Program-made: the position numbers and the translations under genes
The notes under the pieces: generated by a model
Databases searched by the model: none
Seen by the model: the letters and a program-made list of their open reading frames with translations, nothing else
Told to the model about the DNA's origin: nothing
Assembly (NCBI RefSeq): GCF_015057185.1
Contig: NZ_SVEV01000008.1
Coordinates: 35,745 to 99,744, forward strand
Length of the DNA stretch: 64,000 nucleotides
Source: Pseudobutyrivibrio sp.
Lineage (GTDB): Bacteria; Bacillota; Clostridia; Lachnospirales; Lachnospiraceae
Direction of reading: 5' to 3'
In this document: positions 18,481 through 27,096 of the stretch, piece by piece
How the letters are laid out: every line of letters starts with the position of its first letter
Position numbering within the stretch: position 1 is the stretch's first letter

Positions 18481-18954
18481 ATGGGGACTTTCTCAGAAAA
18501 AGAAGTAGAACATTTTCTATCCAAATTGGAGCAGGCTTACAACAGTGTTCATAAGGAACATGGAGATTTTAATATAGCCAAACTTAAATATGAGCATGTT
18601 GTGCCTGCAGAACTGCGTCATTTAATCACTAGGGATGTTTTTCAGAAGTTTGTTGAGAAACGTATGAAGATATCTAACATCGATTCAAGTGATGACGATT
18701 CAGAGACCTTAGAGGATGAAATACGTGAAGAGGAAGAAGAGGAACTTGAGAAAGAGAAGAAGAGACAGCTGCAATTAAAAAATATATCCTCTGAAATCAT
18801 CCAAAAAATGCTTAAGAAGCGAGAAGAAACTGCGGCAAAAATAAAGCGTGCTAGTGATAATAATTCTGAAAAAAGTGCGCCTGAAGAAGGTGCGTGTGAA
18901 GAAACTGAGGAACAGCCAGAAGCTTCAAAGCCTGAGAATATCATGAAGATGTAG
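18481..18954 (+). CDS. Unknown charged coiled-coil protein sharing a domain with its neighbour
   Basis: A 157-residue Glu/Lys-rich protein, unrecognised. The start at 18481 is set by GGAGGGG 7 nt upstream; an upstream TTG is less likely. Residues about 35-60 (LKYEHVVPAELRHLI) match LKYEDVIPEEARHLI in the protein encoded at 19025, so the two share a small domain. The middle is a continuous acidic then basic helix, likely coiled coil. The end, PENIMKM, is compatible with the locus-wide hydrophobic tail. Confidence 0.75.
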   Translation: MGTFSEKEVEHFLSKLEQAYNSVHKEHGDFNIAKLKYEHVVPAELRHLITRDVFQKFVEKRMKISNIDSSDDDSETLEDEIREEEEEELEKEKKRQLQLKNISSEIIQKMLKKREETAAKIKRASDNNSEKSAPEEGACEETEEQPEASKPENIMKM

Positions 18955-19024
18955 CATCGAAAACATTTTAGATATAATCTTTGGGATGTTAGTGAAAGAA
19001 GCTTCATTTTAGGAGGGGAAAACT

Positions 19025-20965
19025 ATGCCAAAATACACTGAAGAAGAATTGATGAATATGGATGCTATAGCTACAGCATTTTTTGAACAGTATAATTTTA
19101 GTAAAAATATGGAGTATGAGGATATAAAATACTATGCCCAGCTTGCATATGGATACAAAGTTGATAATGTTGAGCAGTGGACAGAAAATGTGGAGAATGC
19201 AGAGGCTGAAGAGGTAAATAGGCTAGTTGATGTCCAACATAATTTGCAGAATCTTTTGCAAAATGTTCAAAAAAGAAGTTTAGAGAGATACAAGAATGAT
19301 AATAATAAGCCTAAAACTGAACAGAATTTTGCAGTAAAAAGTTTAAAGTATGAGGATGTAATACCAGAAGAAGCACGCCATCTCATTCTACAGGGGGATT
19401 ATCTTAGAATACGTGATGAAATATGTTCAAAATTTGAAAAAGAGTATAACGAGTTTCATCTAAAGGAAAGTGAAGAAAGAGAAGCTGAAAATGCCAAAAT
19501 ACAGAATTCTGGTTTAGATAAAGAAGCTTATGAGGCAATAAAGGAAGACAGAGAGTATAAGTATTTATTAGCTGAGAAAGCAAAACTAGAAACCAAGATT
19601 AAGGACTTAAAAGAGAAATATGGAAATGATAAGGAGCAATATGAGAAACTCAAGGCCACAGTGCAACAGGGTATAGACATATATGATGAGAAATTGCAAG
19701 CCCGCGCTTCAACAATTTGTCCTGGTATATACCAAAAGCAGGCTTCTGATAGAGAAGCAGCATTGTTTAAGTTAGAGCAGAGCTTTAACAAGAAGGTCGA
19801 CGACAAGTTTAAGGAAATTGATAAGAAGATAAAAGATGAGTTTGATAAAGCCATCAAAGATAGAATTAAGGAGGAAAACAAAAGAATACAGCCATCTGTT
19901 CAGAATTTTATAAAAGCCAATATCGAACCTGCAGCTAATGAGATAAAGGCTAAGCAAGTACAGAGTAAGAAAAAATTAAACTATTCGAATGTAGATGAAG
20001 ATTATTCTGAAATCGAAAACAACATTATTTCAGAAAATGAAAAGAAGAAATCTAGAGAAGAAGCGATGATTGGGGAACAGAATCTGGCAAAAAAGCTTGC
20101 TAATTTAATGAATTATGAGGATAAATTGCCAGGACAGCTTCTCAATGCTATTAAAAATGATTGGAGTTTTGGGGCTGTTCCATATAATAGAGATCATTTT
20201 ATGGATGACCCTAATGCTGAGGTTCAGCCTGTATACGATAGACTGCGTGATTATCAAGATGCCTACCAAAGAGAAATCATAGCCGTAAAGGATACATTTG
20301 AGGTTGATAAAGTAAATTTCAGAGTGGCACATTTTGACCATTTTGAAAGAATTAGCGGAATCCATAAGATTTTAAAGGATAACAAGAAAACAGGTCTAAC
20401 AAAAAATTCAACGGAGTATAAGGCTGTCCTGACAGAGTTGGATACATATGAAAAGGGTTTAATAGAAAAAGGCTGGTACGATGTTGTAAAAGCTGAAAAG
20501 GAGGGTAGAAAGCTTACTCCTGAACAAGAGCAAATGAAAGTAGATATGCTTGATCAGTTAGATAGAGTATTTGAATCAGCATCTACTTATATGATAAAAA
20601 AAGGACCTGAGAAAAAGAACTGGGGACATGGACAAGCAAGATATGAGCTTATGTATTTGCTCTGCGATGAAATATATGCTAGAGGTGGTCATGCGGCTGA
20701 GGCACAGGCACGAGAAGCAAGAATTGAAAAGGAAGTGCGAGCACATAAGCAAACTGCTTCGGCCTATCTCCATCAGATAAAGAATGCTGCATTTGGTGGT
20801 GCTGATATTACTGCAAAATATCAGGGCAAAATAACAGCTGCTATAGAGGGTACTGCACGAGTCCCTGGCACCAGAGCTGAAATCGCTCGAAAACATGCTG
20901 AGTATATGAACAAAGGTTCCAACGAAATCATTAATCCAGCAAATAATGTGATTCCAAATATTTAA
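19025..20965 (+). CDS. Unknown large coiled-coil protein; candidate secreted substrate
   Basis: Unrecognised 646-residue soluble protein. Residues about 110-125 carry the LKYEDVIPEEARHLI motif shared with the preceding gene. Residues about 150-330 are strongly helical and rich in Glu and Lys. The C-terminal third is less charged and has a RIEKEVRAHKQTASAYLHQI helix. It ends INPANNVIPNI, matching the shared tail pattern. There is no signal peptide. GGAGGGG precedes the ATG, and an intrinsic terminator follows directly, closing the first transcription unit of the locus. Confidence 0.82.
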   Translation: MPKYTEEELMNMDAIATAFFEQYNFSKNMEYEDIKYYAQLAYGYKVDNVEQWTENVENAEAEEVNRLVDVQHNLQNLLQNVQKRSLERYKNDNNKPKTEQNFAVKSLKYEDVIPEEARHLILQGDYLRIRDEICSKFEKEYNEFHLKESEEREAENAKIQNSGLDKEAYEAIKEDREYKYLLAEKAKLETKIKDLKEKYGNDKEQYEKLKATVQQGIDIYDEKLQARASTICPGIYQKQASDREAALFKLEQSFNKKVDDKFKEIDKKIKDEFDKAIKDRIKEENKRIQPSVQNFIKANIEPAANEIKAKQVQSKKKLNYSNVDEDYSEIENNIISENEKKKSREEAMIGEQNLAKKLANLMNYEDKLPGQLLNAIKNDWSFGAVPYNRDHFMDDPNAEVQPVYDRLRDYQDAYQREIIAVKDTFEVDKVNFRVAHFDHFERISGIHKILKDNKKTGLTKNSTEYKAVLTELDTYEKGLIEKGWYDVVKAEKEGRKLTPEQEQMKVDMLDQLDRVFESASTYMIKKGPEKKNWGHGQARYELMYLLCDEIYARGGHAAEAQAREARIEKEVRAHKQTASAYLHQIKNAAFGGADITAKYQGKITAAIEGTARVPGTRAEIARKHAEYMNKGSNEIINPANNVIPNI

Positions 20966-20973
20966 ATAGAAAA

Positions 20974-21012
20974 AAACCATTTCTCCACATAGCCGGGGAA
21001 ATGGTTTTTTTG
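20974..21012 (+). terminator. Intrinsic terminator before the sigma gene
   Basis: AAACCATTTCTCC pairs with GGGGAAATGGTTT around ACATAGCC, followed by a T run. It separates the X1 operon from the sigma-led operon. Confidence 0.9.
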
Positions 21013-21063
21013 TGTCTTAAAAGTGAATATTTTGCGTCAAATGTTATAAATGTGTGTACTATA

Positions 21064-21092
21064 TTGTTTTTTTTTTTTTAGTTTCTTAGAAT
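21064..21092 (+). promoter_or_regulatory. Candidate promoter with a 13-T spacer upstream of the sigma gene
   Basis: TTGTTT (21064-21069) and TAGAAT (21087-21092) are 17 bp apart, a normal -35/-10 spacing. A run of 13 T (21067-21079) overlaps the -35 and fills most of the spacer, so slippage would change promoter spacing. The assignment is from sequence only. Confidence 0.45.
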
Positions 21093-21102
21093 AAATTCAT
21101 AG

Positions 21103-21133
21103 TATGGGTCGAAGTCTGACAACTTAGCCCATA
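21103..21133 (+). promoter_or_regulatory. Hairpin or operator in the sigma gene leader
   Basis: TATGGG (21103-21108) pairs with CCCATA (21128-21133), with AAGT/ACTT inside the loop. It lies just downstream of the candidate -10 and about 80 nt before the sigma start. It could be an operator or a leader RNA structure; no known riboswitch was recognised. Confidence 0.4.
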
Positions 21134-21211
21134 GCGCGAAGAAAAAGTGAAATGATATGAAAAATATTTATTGAAATTTGCACCGATTTGTTCATCAGAA
21201 AGGTTTTACTT

Positions 21212-21694
21212 ATGAACGGAGAAACAATAGTACGAACATACAGTGATATGGTATACGGAGTCGCGATGCGGTACGTAAAGAATCCTACAGACGCAGATGA
21301 TGTATATGCAGATGTGTTCTACAGGTATTTTCGTAGAGAAAGGACCTTTGAAAGCGAAGAACATCGAAAAGCATGGCTGCTGAGAGTAACCATTAATTCG
21401 GCAAAGGATTTCCTTATTAAACGAAAGTTCGATGTAAGCAAAGATGATGACCTATTCGATGAATCATTGATGTCCGTAACGTTTTCTGGCACAGATATTT
21501 CTCAAGAGGAAATACTAGATGTTCGAAATGCCTTGAAAAAACTAAAGGAAGAAAGAAGAGAGGTTATCGAACTTTATTATTTCAATGGACTTAATACTAA
21601 ACAGATAGCAGATATGCTTCAAAAACCAGAGAACACCATAAAATCAGAGCTATTACGAGGCAGAAAGGAACTAAAGGAATATCTTTCAAAGTAA
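21212..21694 (+). CDS. ECF-like sigma-70 family RNA polymerase sigma factor
   Basis: A 160-residue sigma factor with only regions 2 and 4. Region 2 (YSDMVYGVAMRYVKNPTDAD, then DVFYRYFRR) is at about 8-45. Region 4 (LKEERREVIELYYFNGL, then TKQIADML and SELLRGRKEL) is at about 107-158. The start at 21212 is chosen because AGAAAGG lies 8 nt upstream; an upstream TTG frame has none. It heads a long co-oriented gene run without visible terminators until 53140, so it probably directs or feeds back on the secretion locus. No classical transmembrane anti-sigma gene follows. Confidence 0.92.
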   Translation: MNGETIVRTYSDMVYGVAMRYVKNPTDADDVYADVFYRYFRRERTFESEEHRKAWLLRVTINSAKDFLIKRKFDVSKDDDLFDESLMSVTFSGTDISQEEILDVRNALKKLKEERREVIELYYFNGLNTKQIADMLQKPENTIKSELLRGRKELKEYLSK

Positions 21695-21705
21695 GAGGAA
21701 GACAG

Positions 21706-21915
21706 ATGGATGAACAGAGAATTGAAATGGCGTTGAAATTACTAGGGGAATGTGTTCCTAGGGCACCAGAAAAAACAGTAGAGAAAATGGTTAAAACCGT
21801 TAATGCTTTGGAGGCAGAGAGGAATCAAAATAATCCACAAGCCGAAGAAGCTAAGCCTAAGAGAGAAGCACAAAAGGTGATAGAAAATAAGAATTTAGGA
21901 GGACCAAGATTATGA
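21706..21915 (+). CDS. Unknown 69-residue protein between sigma and pilin genes
   Basis: Small soluble charged protein, unrecognised. It starts 11 nt after the sigma gene and its stop overlaps the pilin start (ATGA), so it is translationally coupled. A helical N-terminal half (ALKLLGECVPRAP) is followed by a Glu/Asn/Lys-rich linker and a tail ENKNLGGPRL. That tail is almost the same as NPNKNMGGPHV of the protein at 39898. By position it could be a sigma partner, or a pilin chaperone or substrate. Confidence 0.7.
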   Translation: MDEQRIEMALKLLGECVPRAPEKTVEKMVKTVNALEAERNQNNPQAEEAKPKREAQKVIENKNLGGPRL

Positions 21916-22235
21916 TGAACAATATGATGAATAATATTATGATACTTGCTGATAAAGCCCCAGATTTAAAAGAAGTAACAGATCCAATTATAGCGTTTAT
22001 TAATTCAGTGTTAACAGCTGCAATCCCATTAGTATCATCTGTAGGTGCTCTTTATTGCGTGCTTTTGGGCGTTAGATATGCAAGAGCAGAGGAGCCTCAG
22101 GATAGAGAAAAGGCAAAGCAGCATTTAAAGGGAGCCATTATTGGCTTCGTATTAATCTTCATACTAATCGTGGCATTAAGAATTGCTACACCTATTATGG
22201 TTGAATGGATGAATGCAAATTCTAATGCTAATTAA
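21912..22235 (+). CDS. VirB2/TrbC-like pilin-type membrane protein
   Basis: A 107-residue protein with two hydrophobic segments (about 30-52 and 75-95) separated by a short charged cytoplasmic loop, ARAEEPQDREKAKQHLK. This is the topology and size of VirB2/TrbC-type pilins and of the pilin-like proteins of Gram-positive type IV secretion systems. The N-terminus lacks a classical cleavable signal. AGGAGG lies upstream, inside the previous gene. Its place next to VirD4, VirB6 and VirB4 homologues supports the assignment. Confidence 0.75.
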   Translation: MMNNMMNNIMILADKAPDLKEVTDPIIAFINSVLTAAIPLVSSVGALYCVLLGVRYARAEEPQDREKAKQHLKGAIIGFVLIFILIVALRIATPIMVEWMNANSNAN

Positions 22236-22275
22236 TACTTAATGTTACATTTTGATTAGTACTTGGAGGAGAAAG

Positions 22276-24105
22276 ATGAATTTTAAGTGGGGTTTAAAAC
22301 GATTTTTAGGAATAACGATAATCCCGATTATGGTGGTGGCTGTATTTAATGGTACAGCCATCACTGTAGTTGCTACAGATTCTAACCAGCCAGCAGAGGA
22401 AACGCAGCCGGCAGACGGAACACAGCCGACCGACGGAACTCAGCCAACAGACGGAACTCAGCCAACAGACGGAACACAGCCGGCAGACACTACTCAACCT
22501 ACAGGTGGAGATACAACCACAGATGCAGATGCTTCAGAGAGTGTGGAACAACCAGAGATTTTAAAGGATGTTTTTGGTGAAGTTGTTTTCTATCGCTGGG
22601 ACCGAGTAAATGATTCGAATTATCCTCAAGATGCAGAATGGCATCCAGCAATGCTTGTATGGGCTAGAGATGAATTTGAAATTGATGATGGTTATATAGG
22701 TTGTCTGGCTCCTGATTGTATTTGGTTGGGACCAGAAGCATCTGCTGTTCCTGGTGCCACACACGTATTTCGTGAAGATGACGAAATTTATGATGATTTG
22801 TTTGATGACAGTGACATCATTAGTGAGGGGGAATCTTGTTACTTCCGTTTAACAGACAGAGCTGAAGGCATAGATGTTGGAAGTGATCCTCAAGTTCTAA
22901 CCCATGAAAAAACCTTTTTCACAACTGATGACAGAGACGTTCTATATATAAAGTACGGAAAGACTGATAGTGATAATCATAATGAGAATGGTAGTGAAGC
23001 TCCAATATATATGATTAAATTGGCCAGAACCCCTGATGCACCACAGGATTATATATTAGAACCTGGTGGTCAGGGAAATGATAGCTGGATACATATGCAT
23101 GGTGATGAGTATGGCTACGAGTGGACATTTGAATCCTTTGAATCAGAATTCCCAGGTGATGGAGACGATGATAGGATGTACAAGGTCAAATATAACAAAC
23201 CACATGAGGATGACCCAAGACTTTCAGTAGGCGAAGGACAAAGATTTATGCATGTCAGATCAAAGGATTATGACTGGAATAAATATAAATGGTTTTTAGG
23301 TAAAAAACTTCGCTATTCTGCAATCAAAGGAGACCCAACAATAGGAGCAGGTCAGATTCTTTCTATTAGTGCAAGCGATTATGTCTCTGCTGAAGGAAGT
23401 CCTGAAAGCCAGAATGGTGTAATTCTTCAAGCCGGTCAGACCATTACTATTGAAAAAGGGGGAATCCTTTCTATTAGCGGTGATTTCATCAACAATGGAA
23501 CTATTATCAATAACGGTGGAGTTATCCTGGTTGAAAATGGTGGCAGCATTTATCCTTTCCTTCAAGGGGATGATGCTAATGCAATGGGATGCGGCTCAAT
23601 CAAATGTAATGGTGGAGATATTGTTATTGAAAGTGGTGGCGCGATTTATGGTGGCTTGAATTGTTCGTTGACAACAGACAATGTAAAAAGAGTTGCCCCA
23701 TTCTGGATGGATAACAGTTCAACACTTATTAATTATGGATTGTTATGTTGTGGAGAACTCAGACTAGGGGATGCCGCCACTATTGAAAATCGTACTAATG
23801 CTCGTATATACACAGGTTTGATGCAACCACAATGGAAAACTATAGTTGATCAGCTTAGTGATAACAACCAAAAACTAATGTCAGGAGATACGTCTGATTT
23901 ATTAAGTCTTGGATATTTCAAGAAAGAGGAAGAAGACGGTTATTATGGCGGAATCTTTTTGGTAAATGATGCAACTAATATGCAGAATGTCCCGTCAGTT
24001 TATGTAACCAGTGGGCAGGAAGATCATTTAAATAATCCGAGTGTAGATTGGCAGACGACTTATATTGATCAAGGTCTTATTTATTATGGATTGTTAGAAT
24101 TATGA
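22276..24105 (+). CDS. Secreted repeat-linker surface protein of the T4SS-like locus
   Basis: A 609-residue exported protein, not recognised as a family. The start at 22276 follows GGAGGAG by 5 nt. Residues about 8-35 form a signal peptide ending near VATDS. A Q-P-(T/A)-D-G-T linker follows, encoded by five 18-bp repeats. The next about 250 residues are acidic with many Asp and aromatic residues. Residues about 380-520 have regular short strands (FINNGTIINNGGVILVENGG) typical of a parallel beta-helix. No LPXTG or terminal membrane anchor is present. It lies between the pilin and coupling ATPase genes, and its stop overlaps the next start, so it is probably an extracellular or envelope part of the system. 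Confidence 0.8.
   Translation: MNFKWGLKRFLGITIIPIMVVAVFNGTAITVVATDSNQPAEETQPADGTQPTDGTQPTDGTQPTDGTQPADTTQPTGGDTTTDADASESVEQPEILKDVFGEVVFYRWDRVNDSNYPQDAEWHPAMLVWARDEFEIDDGYIGCLAPDCIWLGPEASAVPGATHVFREDDEIYDDLFDDSDIISEGESCYFRLTDRAEGIDVGSDPQVLTHEKTFFTTDDRDVLYIKYGKTDSDNHNENGSEAPIYMIKLARTPDAPQDYILEPGGQGNDSWIHMHGDEYGYEWTFESFESEFPGDGDDDRMYKVKYNKPHEDDPRLSVGEGQRFMHVRSKDYDWNKYKWFLGKKLRYSAIKGDPTIGAGQILSISASDYVSAEGSPESQNGVILQAGQTITIEKGGILSISGDFINNGTIINNGGVILVENGGSIYPFLQGDDANAMGCGSIKCNGGDIVIESGGAIYGGLNCSLTTDNVKRVAPFWMDNSSTLINYGLLCCGELRLGDAATIENRTNARIYTGLMQPQWKTIVDQLSDNNQKLMSGDTSDLLSLGYFKKEEEDGYYGGIFLVNDATNMQNVPSVYVTSGQEDHLNNPSVDWQTTYIDQGLIYYGLLEL
22405..22494 (+). repeat. Five tandem 18-bp repeats coding for a Q-P-x-D linker
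   Basis: Units at 22405, 22423, 22441, 22459 and 22477, each based on CAGCCAACAGACGGAACT. Near identity at the DNA level means copy number can change without frameshift, altering linker length of the surface protein. Confidence 0.9.
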
Positions 24106-26138
24106 GAGAATTTTTTAGCAGACTTTTTAGTAAAGATGGAATACATAGGATAGTTTTTTTAAAAGTTGTTTGGTTTACTTTTCTGTTTATCATCATGGCA
24201 GAAGTGGTAGGCTTTGGTCTTCGTACGCTTGGGGACTACATTAATTCATACGGTTCTAGAAATCCATTTACTATTAATCTTTTATATCTAATAGATCCTA
24301 AAACATGGGTTATTGGAGCCCTGGGTGATGTTATTTTTGCCGTATTGTATTTGCTTTCTGGCAATAACATGAGTCGTTTTTTCAGGATGAACAAGGATTT
24401 GCTGGGAAAGGATGGGCATGCAGATGTAGTTAGAGGTTCTCTTGAAAACAGTCGATTCTTAACAGATGAAGAGCGTGATACATTCTTCCCGGGAGCTGAC
24501 TACAATTCCCTTGGAAAAGTAGAAAAGGATGGAATTCCTGTTCGTGCAGTCTTAGATAAAAAAAATCATCTGCAAGTAAATTTCATGTCAGGTGCGCACT
24601 CATTAATCATCGGTGCAACTGGTAGTGGTAAAACAACAACATTCATCAATCCGATGATTCAGCTACTTGCAGCCACTAATTGTGGCAGCTCAATGATTAT
24701 GACAGACCCTAAGGGAGAGCTATTCTCTCTTCATTCTCAGTATTTAAAGGATAGAGGCTACGAGGTTTTACTTCTTGATTTGAGAGATACATATTCTTCT
24801 AGCCGCTGGAATCCACTGGGAGATATATACGACATGTACCAGGATTATCTTCAGGCTGGCGCAGGCGTCATTGGACACCGAGATGATATGGGCGATTACC
24901 CAGATTTGAAACAGCCTGATGGTCCTGCAGAAAATGGCGAATTTTGGGTTGAGTGGGACGGCAAAGCATACGCAGACCCATCTCACTGTTTAGATGATGT
25001 AGTAGTCAAGAGACAGCAGATATACGATGAAATGTATGAGGATTTAAATGATCTAATATCAGTTATCTGTCCTATTGAAAACCAAAAGGATCCACTTTGG
25101 GAAAAGGGCGCTCGTTCTATTATTATGGCTACCTGCCTTGCAATGCTTGAGGATTCAGCAGATGAACGCCTTGGTATGACAAAAGAAAAGTTCAATTTCT
25201 TTAATATTAATAAGGCACTCACTAATTCAGATAACAATTTTGCAGCCCTAAAGGACTACTTCGAGGGCAGAAACAAAATGTCTCAGGCATATACATTGTC
25301 TAGACAGGTTCTATCCGCAGCTGAGCAGACAATGTCCAGCTACATGTCAATTACTTTTGACAAATTAAATATGTTTAATGATAGAGGTCTTTGTGGACTT
25401 ACAAGTGCGACAGATGTTAATGCAGCATCATTTGCAGACAAGCCAACAGCACTTTTCATGAAGATACCAGATGAAAAGGATACAAGACATGGTCTTGCAG
25501 CAGTATTTATCCTTTGTATATACAAGGCACTTATCAAAGTAGCCTCAGCTAGAGAGGATTTATCCCTTCCTAGAAACGTATATTTCATTCTTGATGAGTT
25601 TGGTAATATGCCAAAAATCGAGAAGTTCGACAAGATGATTACCGTAGGTCGAAGCCGTAAAATATGGTTCAACATGGTTGTTCAGTCTTATTCTCAGCTA
25701 TCCAATGTATATGGAAATGAGGTGGCTGACATTGTTAAATCCAACTGCGGTATGAAAATGTTCATCGGCTCTAATGATATTGGAACCTGTGAGGAATTTT
25801 CAAAGCTTTGTGGAAATATGACTGTAAAGACTACATCTACTTCTGCAAGTATAGGTTCTAGAGAAGGCGACATTAACCTGTCAGCCCAGACTCAGGTTAG
25901 ACCTCTTATTTATCCATCTGAATTGCAGATGCTTAATAACAAGGTATCCACAGGAAATGCGATTATCGTAACCTTTGGTAATTACCCACTTAAAACTACC
26001 TATACTCCTAGTTACAAATGTCCATATTACAAAATAGGGCAGATGGATTTAGGAGAAATTAGATCTCATATGTTTAAGGCAGAGGAAGTTTATTACGACC
26101 TTGAAGCCAGAAATGAATTAATTCTTGGTCCGGCCTAA
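24102..26138 (+). CDS. VirD4/TraG-type coupling ATPase
   Basis: Inner-membrane AAA-type ATPase that recruits substrates to a type IV secretion channel. Two N-terminal membrane segments lie at about 15-40 and 65-86. Walker A is GATGSGKT (171-178), followed by MIMTDPKGELF. Walker B is FILDEFGNMPK (near 495), followed by TVGRSRK and the conserved MVVQSYSQL. The 678-residue length is normal. Unlike many coupling proteins it has no acidic C-terminal tail. It overlaps the previous gene by 4 nt. It is the strongest evidence for a conjugation-related machine, yet no relaxase accompanies it. Confidence 0.95.
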   Translation: MREFFSRLFSKDGIHRIVFLKVVWFTFLFIIMAEVVGFGLRTLGDYINSYGSRNPFTINLLYLIDPKTWVIGALGDVIFAVLYLLSGNNMSRFFRMNKDLLGKDGHADVVRGSLENSRFLTDEERDTFFPGADYNSLGKVEKDGIPVRAVLDKKNHLQVNFMSGAHSLIIGATGSGKTTTFINPMIQLLAATNCGSSMIMTDPKGELFSLHSQYLKDRGYEVLLLDLRDTYSSSRWNPLGDIYDMYQDYLQAGAGVIGHRDDMGDYPDLKQPDGPAENGEFWVEWDGKAYADPSHCLDDVVVKRQQIYDEMYEDLNDLISVICPIENQKDPLWEKGARSIIMATCLAMLEDSADERLGMTKEKFNFFNINKALTNSDNNFAALKDYFEGRNKMSQAYTLSRQVLSAAEQTMSSYMSITFDKLNMFNDRGLCGLTSATDVNAASFADKPTALFMKIPDEKDTRHGLAAVFILCIYKALIKVASAREDLSLPRNVYFILDEFGNMPKIEKFDKMITVGRSRKIWFNMVVQSYSQLSNVYGNEVADIVKSNCGMKMFIGSNDIGTCEEFSKLCGNMTVKTTSTSASIGSREGDINLSAQTQVRPLIYPSELQMLNNKVSTGNAIIVTFGNYPLKTTYTPSYKCPYYKIGQMDLGEIRSHMFKAEEVYYDLEARNELILGPA

Positions 26139-26153
26139 AGAAGGAGAGTTAGC

Positions 26154-27095
26154 ATGACTTTTGTTGGATATGTAGCAATGGTTCCCCTAGTGGCATCGTT
26201 GTATGTAACACCAGAAGTAGATATGGATTATTCCGGAGAGGTAAACCCATTTAATGGGGCACCAATTGAGGAATCGCAAGCTGCACAGACACAGCTGGTG
26301 AAGTTGCCGGATGGCAGTACTTACGATAGGGATGCCCATACTTTTGCCTATACAGTCAGTGATTATCAGGAATCTGTTACCTGTACTGTTGCAAATGGCA
26401 TGGCTACTACGGGGACTGTTTCCATTGTTATTCCGGATGATATGGCTGCGAAGCTGTACAGCTTTGGAAAAGAAGTCACCGATGTGGACTATTCCAATAT
26501 CGATACACCAGGTAGCTATTCTCTGGTTGTGACAGGGGTGGAGTCGGAAAAACAGGTGCTATATTTTGATATTGTAAATGATAAAACAGGACGATTAACC
26601 TCCTACACTTTGCCAAATGGATTTTCAATTGTAAGCGTATCCATTGATGATGTTACTCAAGCTCCAAACTACAGCAGAATTATCGATATGCAAAAAGAAG
26701 GGCGCTACGAAATCTCCTATAAATGCACAGCAACAGGAATTACCTACAACCTGAATGTTGAAGTGGACCATACCCCGCCTGATGTACAGTTTGAGGGAGT
26801 AAGTGGCAGTATTGCTAGAGGTCCAGTAAAAATTGTTGGTCTGCAGGACGAGGACACTGTAAAAGTTATATTCAATGGTGAGAGTGTAAGTGCTCCATCT
26901 AATGGTGTCATTAGAACTGTTGGCAAATACACCGTGACAGTATTTGACGATGCCGAGAATTCTGTAACCAAGGAATTTACTATTCGAATGTATCTTAATG
27001 TACAAGGTGGAATTTTTATAGCATTGGCTGTGATTTTAATTGTTGCAGCAGGTGTTTATATGTATGTTTCAAGAAAGAAATTGAGAGTGAGATAG
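26154..27095 (+). CDS. Type I membrane protein with Ig-like extracellular domains
   Basis: A 313-residue protein with a short hydrophobic N-terminus that may be a signal peptide, a long beta-rich ectodomain and one membrane helix at about 283-303, followed by a basic SRKKLRVR cytoplasmic tip. The ectodomain contains several bacterial Ig-like strand patterns (DHTPPDVQFEGVSG and TVGKYTVTVFDDAENSVTKE), so it is anchored outside by its C-terminus. It sits between VirD4 and VirB6 and is probably an envelope-spanning accessory part of the machine. No named family is claimed. Confidence 0.78.
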   Translation: MTFVGYVAMVPLVASLYVTPEVDMDYSGEVNPFNGAPIEESQAAQTQLVKLPDGSTYDRDAHTFAYTVSDYQESVTCTVANGMATTGTVSIVIPDDMAAKLYSFGKEVTDVDYSNIDTPGSYSLVVTGVESEKQVLYFDIVNDKTGRLTSYTLPNGFSIVSVSIDDVTQAPNYSRIIDMQKEGRYEISYKCTATGITYNLNVEVDHTPPDVQFEGVSGSIARGPVKIVGLQDEDTVKVIFNGESVSAPSNGVIRTVGKYTVTVFDDAENSVTKEFTIRMYLNVQGGIFIALAVILIVAAGVYMYVSRKKLRVR

Positions 27096-27096
27096 T

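Noticed and set aside
21013..21211. Riboswitch in the sigma leader
   Set aside because: Only one weak hairpin and no conserved aptamer core of a known class was recognised; listed as a hairpin instead.
22306..22497. Minus-strand Cys/Leu/Ser-repeat reading frame opposite the linker repeats
   Set aside because: Product of the 18-bp repeats in the exported protein gene; no start signals.
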